DNA of 34,289 nt from assembly GCA_934654605.1 (NCBI GenBank), contig CAKUGH010000013.1, positions 1-34,289 on the forward strand, written 5' to 3'. This stretch comes from an uncultured Collinsella sp. Its GTDB lineage: Bacteria > Actinomycetota > Coriobacteriia > Coriobacteriales > Coriobacteriaceae. Below are positions 15,054 through 22,458 of the stretch, in pieces. The position numbers were made by a program, and so were the translations under genes. The notes beneath the pieces are model-generated. The model saw only the letters and a program-made list of their open reading frames with translations. It had not been told where the DNA came from and searched no databases. Each line of letters starts with the position of its first letter. The first letter of the stretch is position 1.

Positions 15054-15476
15054 CTAACTCACCGTTTCCTCGCCAAAGCGATACAGCTCTTCATTGACCT
15101 TTTGAAGGCTACAACCACGGTCGATGCAAAAGATAATGATTGCATCGCGACGGTCCTTGCAATTGAGAACACTCACCCCGGCAGCCGTCAGCGCCCGATT
15201 GGTTTCCTTCATCGACAGCGCCATCGCAAAGGCAATCTGCAGCACCTTATTGCGGCTTGGATGGCGTGCGCCGGTAAAAATCTGATAACCAAATGTCTCA
15301 TTAAGGTCGGCCATGCGCACCACACGAGAGCGCTCCAAACCCTTCTCTTGCAGCAGCTGTTTTAGGTAGTCCGAAAGCGATGGGGCGGCAAAGTCGTGTT
15401 CTTTGATATAGCCATCGATGTTTGGCGCGTCGAGAAGCTCATTGAGCAACTCGTCCGTCAGCTTTTTATCGGGCAT
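15054..15476 (-). CDS. Small helix-turn-helix (XRE-like) protein paired with the kinase
   Basis: A 140-residue soluble protein. Residues about 33-100 (SLSDYLKQLLQEKGLERSRV, then NETFGYQIFTGARHPSRNKV) read as an XRE/Cro-like HTH with the typical Q-IFxGxRxPSRxKxLQIAxA pattern. The C-terminal part (VSVLNCKDRRDAIIIFCIDR) is a compact helical region seen in small Gram-positive regulators of this type. The start at 15476 has GGAGGTGAGG just upstream. It lies 39 bases after the lipoprotein and directly before the Ser/Thr kinase, so it may be a phosphorylation target or the module's transcription factor. Its DNA target is unknown; the palindromes at 16064-16148 upstream of the operon are candidates. 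Confidence 0.75.
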   Translation of the reverse strand: MPDKKLTDELLNELLDAPNIDGYIKEHDFAAPSLSDYLKQLLQEKGLERSRVVRMADLNETFGYQIFTGARHPSRNKVLQIAFAMALSMKETNRALTAAGVSVLNCKDRRDAIIIFCIDRGCSLQKVNEELYRFGEETVS

Positions 15477-15515
15477 ACGACCTCACCTCCCATACGGCGC
15501 AACGGTAGCGACATG

Positions 15516-16061
15516 TTAGGCCAGCACCCAGCTTGCAGTGGCAGACTTATCAAACATGTTGGCAAAATAGAGCGCCTTCTTGATGTCGCCATCAAAATAG
15601 ATATTGCCCGCAACGGAGCCGCCGGCGGCAAGGGTGCCGGATTGCAGCTCATCGGAGCCCTCGCTGTAGTACCCCTGGTTTTGCTGGGCGCCGTTGGCGT
15701 CCTCGCCCTTCCAATCGTAGACATTGTAATCCGCGCCCTCGTCGCCATTGTTGACGTACGTGACGTGAATACCCGTCATGGTCGAACCGTCATAATTTGT
15801 GAGGCCGGGCTGGACGGAATCGACAACGACGGAAAGACCGGCAGCCGTGGTCACCGTCGCACCAACCGCCAGGTCAGTCGTAGACTGCTCTTCCTTCTTC
15901 GTCTCTTCCTTCTTGTCGCCATCGCCAGCGTCCTCGGTGACGGTCGCCTTATCGCTACCACAACCGGCAAGAAGACCGGCAGTCCCCAAGGCGACGGTGG
16001 CGAATGCGCCCAATGCAGCGCGACGGCTCAGCAGCACTTCGTTTTCGAGCTTATTCATCAT
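15516..16061 (-). CDS. Tat-type lipoprotein with DUF4352-like domain
   Basis: A 181-residue exported lipoprotein. The N terminus has a twin-arginine motif (SRRAALG, residues 12-18), a hydrophobic segment and a lipobox LAGC with Cys34 as the lipidation site. A Lys/Glu-rich spacer (about 40-62) precedes a beta-rich domain (about 63-181): GATVTTAAGLSVVVDSVQPG, then VTYVNNGDEGADYNVYDWKG. This looks like the immunoglobulin-like DUF4352 domain of Gram-positive lipoproteins, whose ligand is not known. AGGAAGG six bases before the ATG is the ribosome binding site, and it lies inside one arm of a 14-bp inverted repeat. The HTH and kinase genes follow on the same strand, suggesting a surface component of a signalling module. 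Confidence 0.82.
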   Translation of the reverse strand: MMNKLENEVLLSRRAALGAFATVALGTAGLLAGCGSDKATVTEDAGDGDKKEETKKEEQSTTDLAVGATVTTAAGLSVVVDSVQPGLTNYDGSTMTGIHVTYVNNGDEGADYNVYDWKGEDANGAQQNQGYYSEGSDELQSGTLAAGGSVAGNIYFDGDIKKALYFANMFDKSATASWVLA

Positions 16062-16063
16062 GC

Positions 16064-16117
16064 ATCCTTCCTACGATCCGGCTACCGTGCCGGCACACAG
16101 CACATCGTAGGAAGGAT
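16064..16117 (-). promoter_or_regulatory. RBS-containing 14-bp inverted repeat upstream of the lipoprotein operon
   Basis: ATCCTTCCTACGAT (16064-16077) and ATCGTAGGAAGGAT (16104-16117) are exact inverted copies, separated by 26 bases that contain a GTGCCGGCAC palindrome. On the minus-strand mRNA the arm nearer the gene holds AGGAAGG, the ribosome binding site, two bases from the start codon region. A folded leader would hide the RBS; as DNA it could equally be an operator. Confidence 0.7.
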
Positions 16118-16129
16118 TGAACTTGAATT

Positions 16130-16148
16130 CATTAGCTGAGAGCTAATG
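16130..16148. promoter_or_regulatory. Operator-like palindrome upstream of the lipoprotein operon
   Basis: CATTAGCT-GAG-AGCTAATG is a perfect 8-3-8 palindrome in the short space between the MFS stop and the lipoprotein gene. It lacks a T tract, so a protein binding site over the operon promoter is more likely than a terminator. No confident -35/-10 pair could be assigned. Confidence 0.45.
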
Positions 16149-16180
16149 CTGATAAATGAGATTGCCGAGCAGCGCAAGAG

Positions 16181-17596
16181 CTAGCGACGACGAGCTCGAC
16201 CCGTCTCAAGCAATGCAAAGACGAACGAGAGCGCCATCGCGCAGACAAGCACCAGCGTCGCCGACTGCGCACCGATTGCGGTCGCCCGTGCCATGGCCGA
16301 ATCGGCAACACCGTCCTGAGCGGCATTCACCACGGCGGCAATCACACTGGTACCGATAGCACCCGAGAGCTGCTGCATGGTCGTAAACATGGCATTGCCG
16401 TCCGGCTTAACCTCGGCGGGCAAAAAGCGCAACGCACACGTCATGTTGTTGCCGTACATAAGGCCTTGTCCAGCAGCAAACACCACATACACCAACGCCA
16501 GCTGCATCGTCGAGAGGCGCAAGATCGTGGCTGCATACAGACAGGCCGCAAGCAACGAAAGGCCAACACCGAGCATAATGGGAAGCCGAGCACCAAATCG
16601 ATCAAGAAGCTGACCCGAAAACGGGGCCAGAACGGCGCCGACCAAACAGCCCCACAGAAGAATCGAGCCGGCCTCAGTCTGGCCAACACCCAAAACGAGC
16701 TGGACAAAGGAGGGAAGCAGGAACGAAAAGCCCAAAACGGTAAACTGCAGCGACACCGCGACGCCCAATCCAAACACATAACCCTGTCGGCCAAAAATAT
16801 CCAGATTGATCAGAGGGACATCGCACGAACGCTCTCTACGAACAAAGAGCGCCAGCAGGATGACAAACGCGACAAACAGAACGATGATTACCGGACTCGT
16901 CCAGCCAAGATTTGCCCCCTCATCGACAGCAAGCACCAGGCACGCAAACGATGCGGCAAGACACAGCCATCCCGGAACGTCGAACGACTCGCGGGAAACC
17001 TTATGGCTTTGGCGAATGGAAGAAATACCCAGCACGAACGCCACGAGCAGCAGGGGAAGCAGTGCGGCAAAAATCGCGCGCCAGCCAAACGTTTCGGAAA
17101 GCCATCCACCAACTGACGGGCCCACAGCAGGCGCCACAGCCGTGACCAGCGAACCGATGCCCATCATAAGGCCCAGGCGTTCCTGGGGCGCCTGCTCGGT
17201 AATGATATTGAACATGAGCGGCAGCGCAACGCCCGTGCCGATTCCCTCGAGTACACGCCCCAGCAATAGCGCTGGAAAAACCTGAGCCGTCATACCGCAC
17301 ACGATGCCCGCGATATAGAACACCATGGCAAAACAAAAGACGTGCTTGGTCTTAAACCGCCGGTTCAAAAAGCCCGACACGGGGACAACAGCGGCAAGCA
17401 CCAGCAGATATGCCGTGGTAAGCCACTGAACAGTTGCGGTATTGACCCCAAATTCGCGCATCAGCGTTGGAAACGTAACATTCATCGCCGTCTCCACGCA
17501 CACGCCCGAAAATGACATGATGCCCGTCGCCACGATGGATAGCACGAGCCCGGCATCGAGCTTACGCTCAAATGCATCGATCCTATTCTCTTGCAT
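16181..17596 (-). CDS. MFS multidrug-type efflux transporter (DHA2, 14-span family)
   Basis: A 471-residue integral membrane protein with about 14 hydrophobic segments, of the EmrB/QacA (DHA2) drug:proton antiporter type. Visible marks are a first span followed by ETAMNVTFPTLMREF (the D/E-x-x-x-N-V-A-L-P-like motif), WLTTAYLLVLAAVVPVSGFL in span 2, LLGRVLEGIGTGVALPLM (motif B region) and APAVGPSVGGWL (motif C, antiporter signature). The start at 17596 has GGAAAG eight bases upstream. A strong promoter (TTGACA/TACAAT) and a TGTCCC-N6-GGGACA palindrome lie upstream, suggesting repression by a small regulator not in this window. The substrate cannot be predicted. Confidence 0.9.
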   Translation of the reverse strand: MQENRIDAFERKLDAGLVLSIVATGIMSFSGVCVETAMNVTFPTLMREFGVNTATVQWLTTAYLLVLAAVVPVSGFLNRRFKTKHVFCFAMVFYIAGIVCGMTAQVFPALLLGRVLEGIGTGVALPLMFNIITEQAPQERLGLMMGIGSLVTAVAPAVGPSVGGWLSETFGWRAIFAALLPLLLVAFVLGISSIRQSHKVSRESFDVPGWLCLAASFACLVLAVDEGANLGWTSPVIIVLFVAFVILLALFVRRERSCDVPLINLDIFGRQGYVFGLGVAVSLQFTVLGFSFLLPSFVQLVLGVGQTEAGSILLWGCLVGAVLAPFSGQLLDRFGARLPIMLGVGLSLLAACLYAATILRLSTMQLALVYVVFAAGQGLMYGNNMTCALRFLPAEVKPDGNAMFTTMQQLSGAIGTSVIAAVVNAAQDGVADSAMARATAIGAQSATLVLVCAMALSFVFALLETGRARRR

Positions 17597-17621
17597 ACTT
17601 TTTTCTTTCCAAACTCGGAAA

Positions 17622-17702
17622 TGTCCCGCGCATGGGACACGCGGCCGAAAATGTCTCTAGGTTCGACCACGGCCATTGTACGAACAATCAACTAAATGTC
17701 AA
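17622..17702 (-). promoter_or_regulatory. Promoter and operator of the MFS transporter
   Basis: On the minus strand, TTGACA (17697-17702) and TACAAT (17675-17680) are 16 bases apart, close to consensus. GTTCG and CGAAC flank the -10 as an inverted repeat. Downstream, TGTCCC-GCGCAT-GGGACA (17622-17639) is a 6-6-6 palindrome between the transcription start and the ribosome binding site, a typical repressor site. Confidence 0.65.
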
Positions 17703-17732
17703 ACCGCAAATCCAACGCTTGAAAACGCATAC

Positions 17733-18056
17733 TTAGCCCACCGTGACGGATTCCCCGGTAAAGGCGCTAATCATCAGCAGGACAAAGAACACCAGATAGC
17801 TGATGCTCAGCAGATAGGCGAAAACCAAGAAGATAATCCATCCCACATTGGTCTTACCGTCGGCGCGGCGCTGTTCACGGCTGCGATAAAGCCAAATCGT
17901 CACGCCAATAGCGGCGATAAGAAGCACGAGAGCCGCCGCAGCCAGTCCGGCAAGCGCAAACATCACGCCTATGCTCACAGCAATAACCGGGAGCAGTAGC
18001 AAGCCACACCCGCAACCACCCGGACTATATGCGGCAGATTGCCGACGTCGCCTCAT
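17733..18056 (-). CDS. Small three-span membrane protein of unknown function
   Basis: A 107-residue protein with an Arg-rich start (MRRRRQ), a Gly/Cys-rich patch (GGCGCG, residues 13-18) and three hydrophobic segments at about residues 19-38, 39-58 and 77-100. The start is the ATG at 18056 with GGAG five bases before it; a GTG two codons earlier is less likely. It begins 29 bases after the HigA-like gene on the same strand, so the two are probably co-transcribed. I do not recognise a family. Confidence 0.65.
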   Translation of the reverse strand: MRRRRQSAAYSPGGCGCGLLLLPVIAVSIGVMFALAGLAAAALVLLIAAIGVTIWLYRSREQRRADGKTNVGWIIFLVFAYLLSISYLVFFVLLMISAFTGESVTVG

Positions 18057-18085
18057 CGCCACTCCATTCTCAGCGTCTTTGGGCT

Positions 18086-18427
18086 CTACAATGCGATGGC
18101 CTGCTGGACAGGAACAATCTTGTCGAGCTCAGGTTTAATCCGCCTTTTCTCGGCCTCAAGGTCAAACGCCACCTGAGCGCGCAGCCAATAACCATCCGTC
18201 AGGCCAAAATAACGGCAAAGACGGAGGTCAGTGTCGGCCGTCACACGGCGCCTCCCCAAAATAATCTGCCCGATACGCTGAGCCGGAATCCCGGTCTCCT
18301 TAGCAAGGCGATATTGAGAAATACCCATGGGAACAAGAAACTCCTCTTTGAGAAGCTCACCAGGAGTCACCGGTGACAGCAAATCAGCCGCAGCCTCCTC
18401 ATTTATGATAATCGACGATTTCGACAT
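18086..18427 (-). CDS. HigA-family antitoxin-like XRE regulator without a HigB
   Basis: A 113-residue DNA-binding protein of the HigA/VapI type: PVTPGELLKEEFLVPMGISQ (about residues 35-54) leads into the HTH (YRLAKETGIPAQRIGQIILG) and the family's RRRVTADTDLRLCRYFGLTDGYW, with QVAFDLE after it. The start at 18427 fits the promoter found upstream; an upstream frame start at 18475 would fall on or before the transcription start. In complete systems HigB is encoded just before HigA, but here the upstream space (18428-18581) has no toxin-sized gene, and downstream is a membrane protein. It may be an orphan antitoxin or a dedicated repressor. Confidence 0.85.
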   Translation of the reverse strand: MSKSSIIINEEAAADLLSPVTPGELLKEEFLVPMGISQYRLAKETGIPAQRIGQIILGRRRVTADTDLRLCRYFGLTDGYWLRAQVAFDLEAEKRRIKPELDKIVPVQQAIAL

Positions 18428-18477
18428 TCCAAGCCATCCCCTGTCTCCACTCAAAACAGACCCGATAGGATGCAATC

Positions 18478-18506
18478 ATAGTATCGCCTTACGTTAGTAA
18501 CGTCAA
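18478..18506 (-). promoter_or_regulatory. Promoter of the HigA-like gene with overlapping palindrome
   Basis: TTGACG (18501-18506) and TACTAT (18478-18483), 17 bases apart, form a good sigma-70-type promoter on the minus strand. ACGTTAGTAACGT (18491-18503, a 6-1-6 palindrome) overlaps the -35 and spacer, placed as an autorepression site would be. Confidence 0.65.
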
Positions 18507-18581
18507 ACGTTTCTACAGACTTACATCTCTATTATATCGTACGTTTGTTCGTGTTTTCTAGAACAAATAGTCCTTCACGCC

Positions 18582-19769
18582 TTAGTCAAGCAAAAGCAAT
18601 CGTTTGTAGACATCGAGGCCTTTGAGCAGGATCTCCTCGTCAAAGAGCATGGTATCGGTATGCAGGGCGCTCGTGGCATAGGCGGGACAGCCCTCGGCGT
18701 CACTCGGATTGTCTTGACCCTCCGGCACGCCCGTGCCCAGCAAGAAGAACACGCCCGGCAGATGGCGCTGATAGAACGCGAAGTCCTCGGCAATGAGCAG
18801 CGGCTCGTCCACAAGTTGCAGCTCGGGCAAGGCAGGCGCAATGTGGGCAAACAACTCGGGGTCGTTATCGACTGGCGGATAGCCCTCGGCAAAGTCGAGG
18901 TCGTACGTACAGCCTGTTGCGGTGCAGGCCTCGTCCAACACGCGGCGCACGCCTTCGCGCGCACGATTGAACATGTCGTCCGTAAACACGCGCAGGCTGC
19001 CGGCGACATGGGCCTCCCCCGCCACCGCATTGCAGACGGTGCCTGCCTGCAGCAGACCGAACTTGCCAATGCAGGGCTCGTCGACGCCCAACTCGTCCAT
19101 CAGCTCGCGCTCGGCAACCAAGAACTTGGCAGCCGCCAGCGCGGCATCGTGCGACTCCTCGACCGGAACGCCGTAGGTCTTGGCGATATGGATACTCGCG
19201 CCATGGATATGAATGTGTGTCTCGCTCGAGCGCGCCAGCAGTGGACCGGAACAGCTCGCCAACGTGCCGGCGGGCAGATCGGGCCATACATGGAAGCCGA
19301 AGATGCGGTCTGCCCCGTAGCGCTCAAACACGCCGCTCTCGCACACTGTCTTGGCGCCACCGGTCGTTTCCTCGGCCGGCTGAAACACAAAGAGCACGTT
19401 GCGTTTGATGACACCTGGCTGCTCACGGATCGTACGGGCGACAAAAGTCGCTGCCGCGAGCGCCATGGCCATATGGCCATCGTGGCCGCAAGCGTGCATC
19501 TTGCCGGGATGCGTCGAGGCGAAATCCACACCCGTCGCCTCCGCAATGGGCAGGGCGTCCATATCGGCACGAATCGCCGTGGCGTGCGCAGCGCCCACAC
19601 CGGCATCGAAGAAGGCGCAGACGCAGCTCGGACACGGATGGGTCACCTCGCAGGCAAGCGGATCGAGCACACCTTCGATATAGGCGATAGTTTGCTCAAG
19701 ATCGAAGTCGAGCTCCGGAATGCGATGCAAGTCGCGACGATAACGACGGAGTTCTTGGAGCTCGGTCAT
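18582..19769 (-). CDS. M20-family amidohydrolase; candidate N-acetyl-DAP deacetylase
   Basis: A 395-residue zinc-dependent amidohydrolase of the M20 (hippurate hydrolase/N-acyl amino acid deacylase) group. The metal-binding and catalytic motifs are visible: ADMDAL (about residue 71), HACGHDGHMAM (about 95-105) and PAEETTGGA (about 132-140), with a dimerization domain between. The start at 19769 (MTELQELRRYRRDLHRIPEL) has AAAGGAAC upstream and matches the family's start; longer frames are not supported. It is divergent from the lysine-riboswitch operon that encodes DapH, the acetyltransferase of the N-acetyl DAP branch. That makes N-acetyl-LL-diaminopimelate its plausible substrate, although the family also cleaves other acyl-amino acids. 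Confidence 0.85.
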   Translation of the reverse strand: MTELQELRRYRRDLHRIPELDFDLEQTIAYIEGVLDPLACEVTHPCPSCVCAFFDAGVGAAHATAIRADMDALPIAEATGVDFASTHPGKMHACGHDGHMAMALAAATFVARTIREQPGVIKRNVLFVFQPAEETTGGAKTVCESGVFERYGADRIFGFHVWPDLPAGTLASCSGPLLARSSETHIHIHGASIHIAKTYGVPVEESHDAALAAAKFLVAERELMDELGVDEPCIGKFGLLQAGTVCNAVAGEAHVAGSLRVFTDDMFNRAREGVRRVLDEACTATGCTYDLDFAEGYPPVDNDPELFAHIAPALPELQLVDEPLLIAEDFAFYQRHLPGVFFLLGTGVPEGQDNPSDAEGCPAYATSALHTDTMLFDEEILLKGLDVYKRLLLLD

Positions 19770-19880
19770 AAAGGTTCCTTTCATAGGTGCACGTCGGTTG
19801 CTATTTATTGTGCCGCAAGATTGCCGCACCCTTGTTTCTAGCATATCCCTGCATTTTTTAAACGTTATATACGAATACTC

Positions 19881-19918
19881 TTGTTTGGTAAAGTGCAACG
19901 TGGTAGGGTCGTTACCAC
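19881..19918 (+). promoter_or_regulatory. Promoter of the lysA-dapA operon
   Basis: TTGTTT (19881-19886) and TAGGGT (19904-19909) are 17 bases apart and place the transcription start near 19916, just before the riboswitch P1 strand. GTGGTA (19900-19905) and TACCAC (19913-19918) form an inverted repeat across the start region. Confidence 0.5.
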
Positions 19919-20080
19919 TTGATAGAGGCGCGGGCACGAAGAGCCGCGGGCGAGCCGGCAGGCTTTGACCCCGTGGGGAGGCGAAACCCGCCGAACTGGG
20001 CATTTCGGGCACGAACAGCCTGGTGGGCCTGCGGGAAACACCCGCAGGACTGTCTGCAGCAATGCGGGAGCGCTATCCGG
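19919..20080 (+). ncRNA. Lysine riboswitch (L-box)
   Basis: The untranslated leader matches the lysine riboswitch in order and content: GATAGAGGCGCG (from 19921), AAGAG (19939-19943), GGGGAGGCG...CGCCGAA (19975-19995, P4), CCTGCGGG/CCCGCAGG (20028-20048, P5 stem), CTGTC (20050-20054) and the closing GGGAGCGCTATC. P1 pairs GATAG (19921-19925) with CTATC (20073-20077). The downstream platform has no T tract, so control is probably at translation: CGCTATCC (20071-20078) can instead pair with GGATAGCG (20128-20135), which abuts the GAGG ribosome binding site of the fused gene. Confidence 0.95.
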
Positions 20081-20148
20081 ACATTGGGTCCACGTTATGC
20101 GGATTCGATGCGCAGATGGCGCCGTCTGGATAGCGAGGTTTACGGGAC

Positions 20149-22458
20149 ATGGCATTGACCCCCAACGAGGCATATGCGGCAAAGCAGCCATTTGTGGACA
20201 AGGAGACGCTCGAGCATATCGTCGAGCAGTTCCCCACGCCGTTTCATCTATACGACGAGGCGGGCATCCGCCGTAACATGCAAGAAGTGCGCGACGCCTT
20301 TGCATGGAACCCGGGATTTAAGGAGTACTTTGCCGTCAAGGCCAATCCCAACCCGGCGCTCATCTCCATTCTCAACGAATACGGCTGCGGCTGCGATTGC
20401 TCGAGCTATACCGAGCTCATGATCGCCCGCTCGCTGGGCATCACGGGACACGACATCATGTTCTCGTCCAACGACACGCCGGCGGCGGACTTTGCCCTTG
20501 CAGATAAACTGGGCGCCATCGTCAACTTTGACGACATAAGCCACATCGAGTTCTTTGAGCGCGTCGCGGGCCCCATCCCCAAGACAGTCAGCTGCCGCTT
20601 TAATCCGGGCGGCCTGTTCCAGCTCTCCAACGGCATTATGGACAACCCGGGCGACTCAAAATATGGCATGACCACCGAGCAGCTCTTTGATGCCTTCCGC
20701 ATGCTCAAGGCCAAGGGTGCCGAGAATTTTGGCATCCATGCCTTCCTTGCCAGCAACACCGTCACCAACGATTACTACCCCAAGCTCGCGCGTATCCTCT
20801 TTGAGCTTGCCGTGCGCTTGGAGCGCGAGACGGGCGCACATGTCGCCTTCATTAACCTGTCCGGCGGCGTGGGTATCCCCTACCTGCCCGAGCAGCAGGC
20901 GAACGACATCCGCGCCATCGGCGAGGGCGTGCACGCGGCCTACGACGAGATCCTGGTTTCCGCCGGCATGGGCGATGTGGCGATCTGCACCGAGATGGGC
21001 CGCTTTATGATGGGCCCCTACGGGTGCCTGATCACCAAGGCCATCCACGAAAAGCGGATCTACAAGGACTATATCGGCGTGGACGCAAGTGCCGTCGACC
21101 TCATTCGTCCTGCCATGTATGGCGCTTACCACCACGTTACGGTGATGGGCCAGCCCGGTGGTCCCGACAAGACCACGGCGCCGGTCGCGAACACGTACGA
21201 CATCACGGGCAATCTGTGCGAGAACAACGATAAGTTCGCTATCGACCGCGAGCTGCCGCAGATCGACATGGGTGATGTGCTCGTGATCCACGATACCGGC
21301 GCGCATGGCTACTCCATGGGCTACAACTACAACGGCCGCCTGCGCTCCGCCGAGGTCCTGCTGCGCCCCGACGGCTCGGCAGATCTCATTCGTCGCGCCG
21401 AGCGCCCGGGCGACTACTTTGCCACGCTCGACGTCCTTCCGTGCGGCCGCGAGCTGCTGGCCAAGTCGCGCGCCGATGCCGCCCGTCGTCGCGCTCAGGA
21501 CGAGCGTCTGGCGGTTGCCGCCCAATGGAACAAACGCATCCAAATCGCAGAAGCGAAGGAGAAGAATATGGATGTCCGCAATCTCGAGGGCTCGATCGTC
21601 GCCCTCGTCACCCCGTTTAAGAAGGACGGCAGCGTCGACTTTGATGCACTCGAGCGCCTGGTCGATTTTCACCTGCAAAATGGCACCGACGCCATCCTCA
21701 CCCTAGGCACCACCGGCGAGAGCGCCACGATGACCGACGATGAGGACAACTCCGTTGTCGCCGCCGTGGTCAAGCAGGTCGCAGGCCGTATCCCCGTCAT
21801 CGCCGGCTCGGGCTCCAACTCCACGCAGACGATGCTCACCAAGTCGCTCACCTACCAGGGCCTGGGCGCCGACGGCCTGCTGCTTATCACCCCTTACTAC
21901 AACAAGTCCAACGAAGAGGGCATCTACCAGCACTTTAAGACCGTGGCCGACGCCGTGGACATCCCCTGCATCCTGTACAACATTCCCGGTCGTTGCGGTT
22001 GCGGCATCAGCGAGCGCAATGTCGAGCGCCTGGCAGCACATCCCAACATCATGGGCATCAAGGAGGCCTCGGGCAACGTCGCCTATGCCGCCAAGATCGC
22101 GCATCTGCTGTCCGACGACTTCCGCATGTACTCGGGCGAGGACGCGCTCACTGTGCCGCTCATGAGCCTGGGCGCCTCGGGCACTATCAGCGTGTGGGCC
22201 GACGTGCAACCGCAACTCGTACACGACATGTGCCGCGCCTACCTGGACGGTGACGTGGAGCGCGCCCGCGAGATCCAGATTGCCGGTCAGCCGCTCATCA
22301 ACGCCCTCTTTAGCGAGGTCAACCCCATTCCCGTTAAGGAGGCGCTCGCCCAGATGGGTATGATCGAGGCAAACTACCGCATGCCGCTGTGCCCCATGGC
22401 AGACGACACGCGTGCCGCACTTACCGACGCTCTGAAGGGAGCTGGTCTGCTTGATTAA
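20149..22458 (+). CDS. lysA-dapA: In-frame fusion of diaminopimelate decarboxylase (LysA) and dihydrodipicolinate synthase (DapA)
   Basis: One uninterrupted 769-codon frame carries two enzymes of lysine synthesis. Residues 1 to about 430 are LysA (meso-DAP to lysine, PLP-dependent): K64 in YFAVKAN, NLSGGVGIPY, CTEMGRFM, CENNDKFA and DTGAHGYSMGYNYNGR. A charged helical linker (about 431-473) follows. Residues 474-769 are a full-length DapA (pyruvate + aspartate semialdehyde): GTTGES, PYYNKSN and the Schiff-base Lys in GIKEAS (residue 638). The second half begins at ATG 21568 with GGAG six bases before it, so separate DapA may also be made from the same mRNA. It lies under the lysine riboswitch and overlaps dapB by eight bases. 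A sequencing error cannot be excluded, but no frameshift is needed. Confidence 0.9.
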   Translation: MALTPNEAYAAKQPFVDKETLEHIVEQFPTPFHLYDEAGIRRNMQEVRDAFAWNPGFKEYFAVKANPNPALISILNEYGCGCDCSSYTELMIARSLGITGHDIMFSSNDTPAADFALADKLGAIVNFDDISHIEFFERVAGPIPKTVSCRFNPGGLFQLSNGIMDNPGDSKYGMTTEQLFDAFRMLKAKGAENFGIHAFLASNTVTNDYYPKLARILFELAVRLERETGAHVAFINLSGGVGIPYLPEQQANDIRAIGEGVHAAYDEILVSAGMGDVAICTEMGRFMMGPYGCLITKAIHEKRIYKDYIGVDASAVDLIRPAMYGAYHHVTVMGQPGGPDKTTAPVANTYDITGNLCENNDKFAIDRELPQIDMGDVLVIHDTGAHGYSMGYNYNGRLRSAEVLLRPDGSADLIRRAERPGDYFATLDVLPCGRELLAKSRADAARRRAQDERLAVAAQWNKRIQIAEAKEKNMDVRNLEGSIVALVTPFKKDGSVDFDALERLVDFHLQNGTDAILTLGTTGESATMTDDEDNSVVAAVVKQVAGRIPVIAGSGSNSTQTMLTKSLTYQGLGADGLLLITPYYNKSNEEGIYQHFKTVADAVDIPCILYNIPGRCGCGISERNVERLAAHPNIMGIKEASGNVAYAAKIAHLLSDDFRMYSGEDALTVPLMSLGASGTISVWADVQPQLVHDMCRAYLDGDVERAREIQIAGQPLINALFSEVNPIPVKEALAQMGMIEANYRMPLCPMADDTRAALTDALKGAGLLD
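21556..21570 (+). promoter_or_regulatory. Internal ribosome binding site and start for DapA
   Basis: AAGGAG (21556-21561) precedes ATG 21568-21570 by six bases, in frame with the upstream LysA reading and exactly at the N terminus expected for DapA. It would allow a 296-residue stand-alone DapA besides the fusion. Confidence 0.65.

Noticed and set aside
2851..16141. Shared 11-mer ATTAGCTGAGA at 2851 and 16131
   Set aside because: A repeat of this length is expected by chance several times in a window of this size.
18428..18581. HigB toxin gene partner for HigA
   Set aside because: Too short for a toxin, and no suitable frame with an RBS is present.
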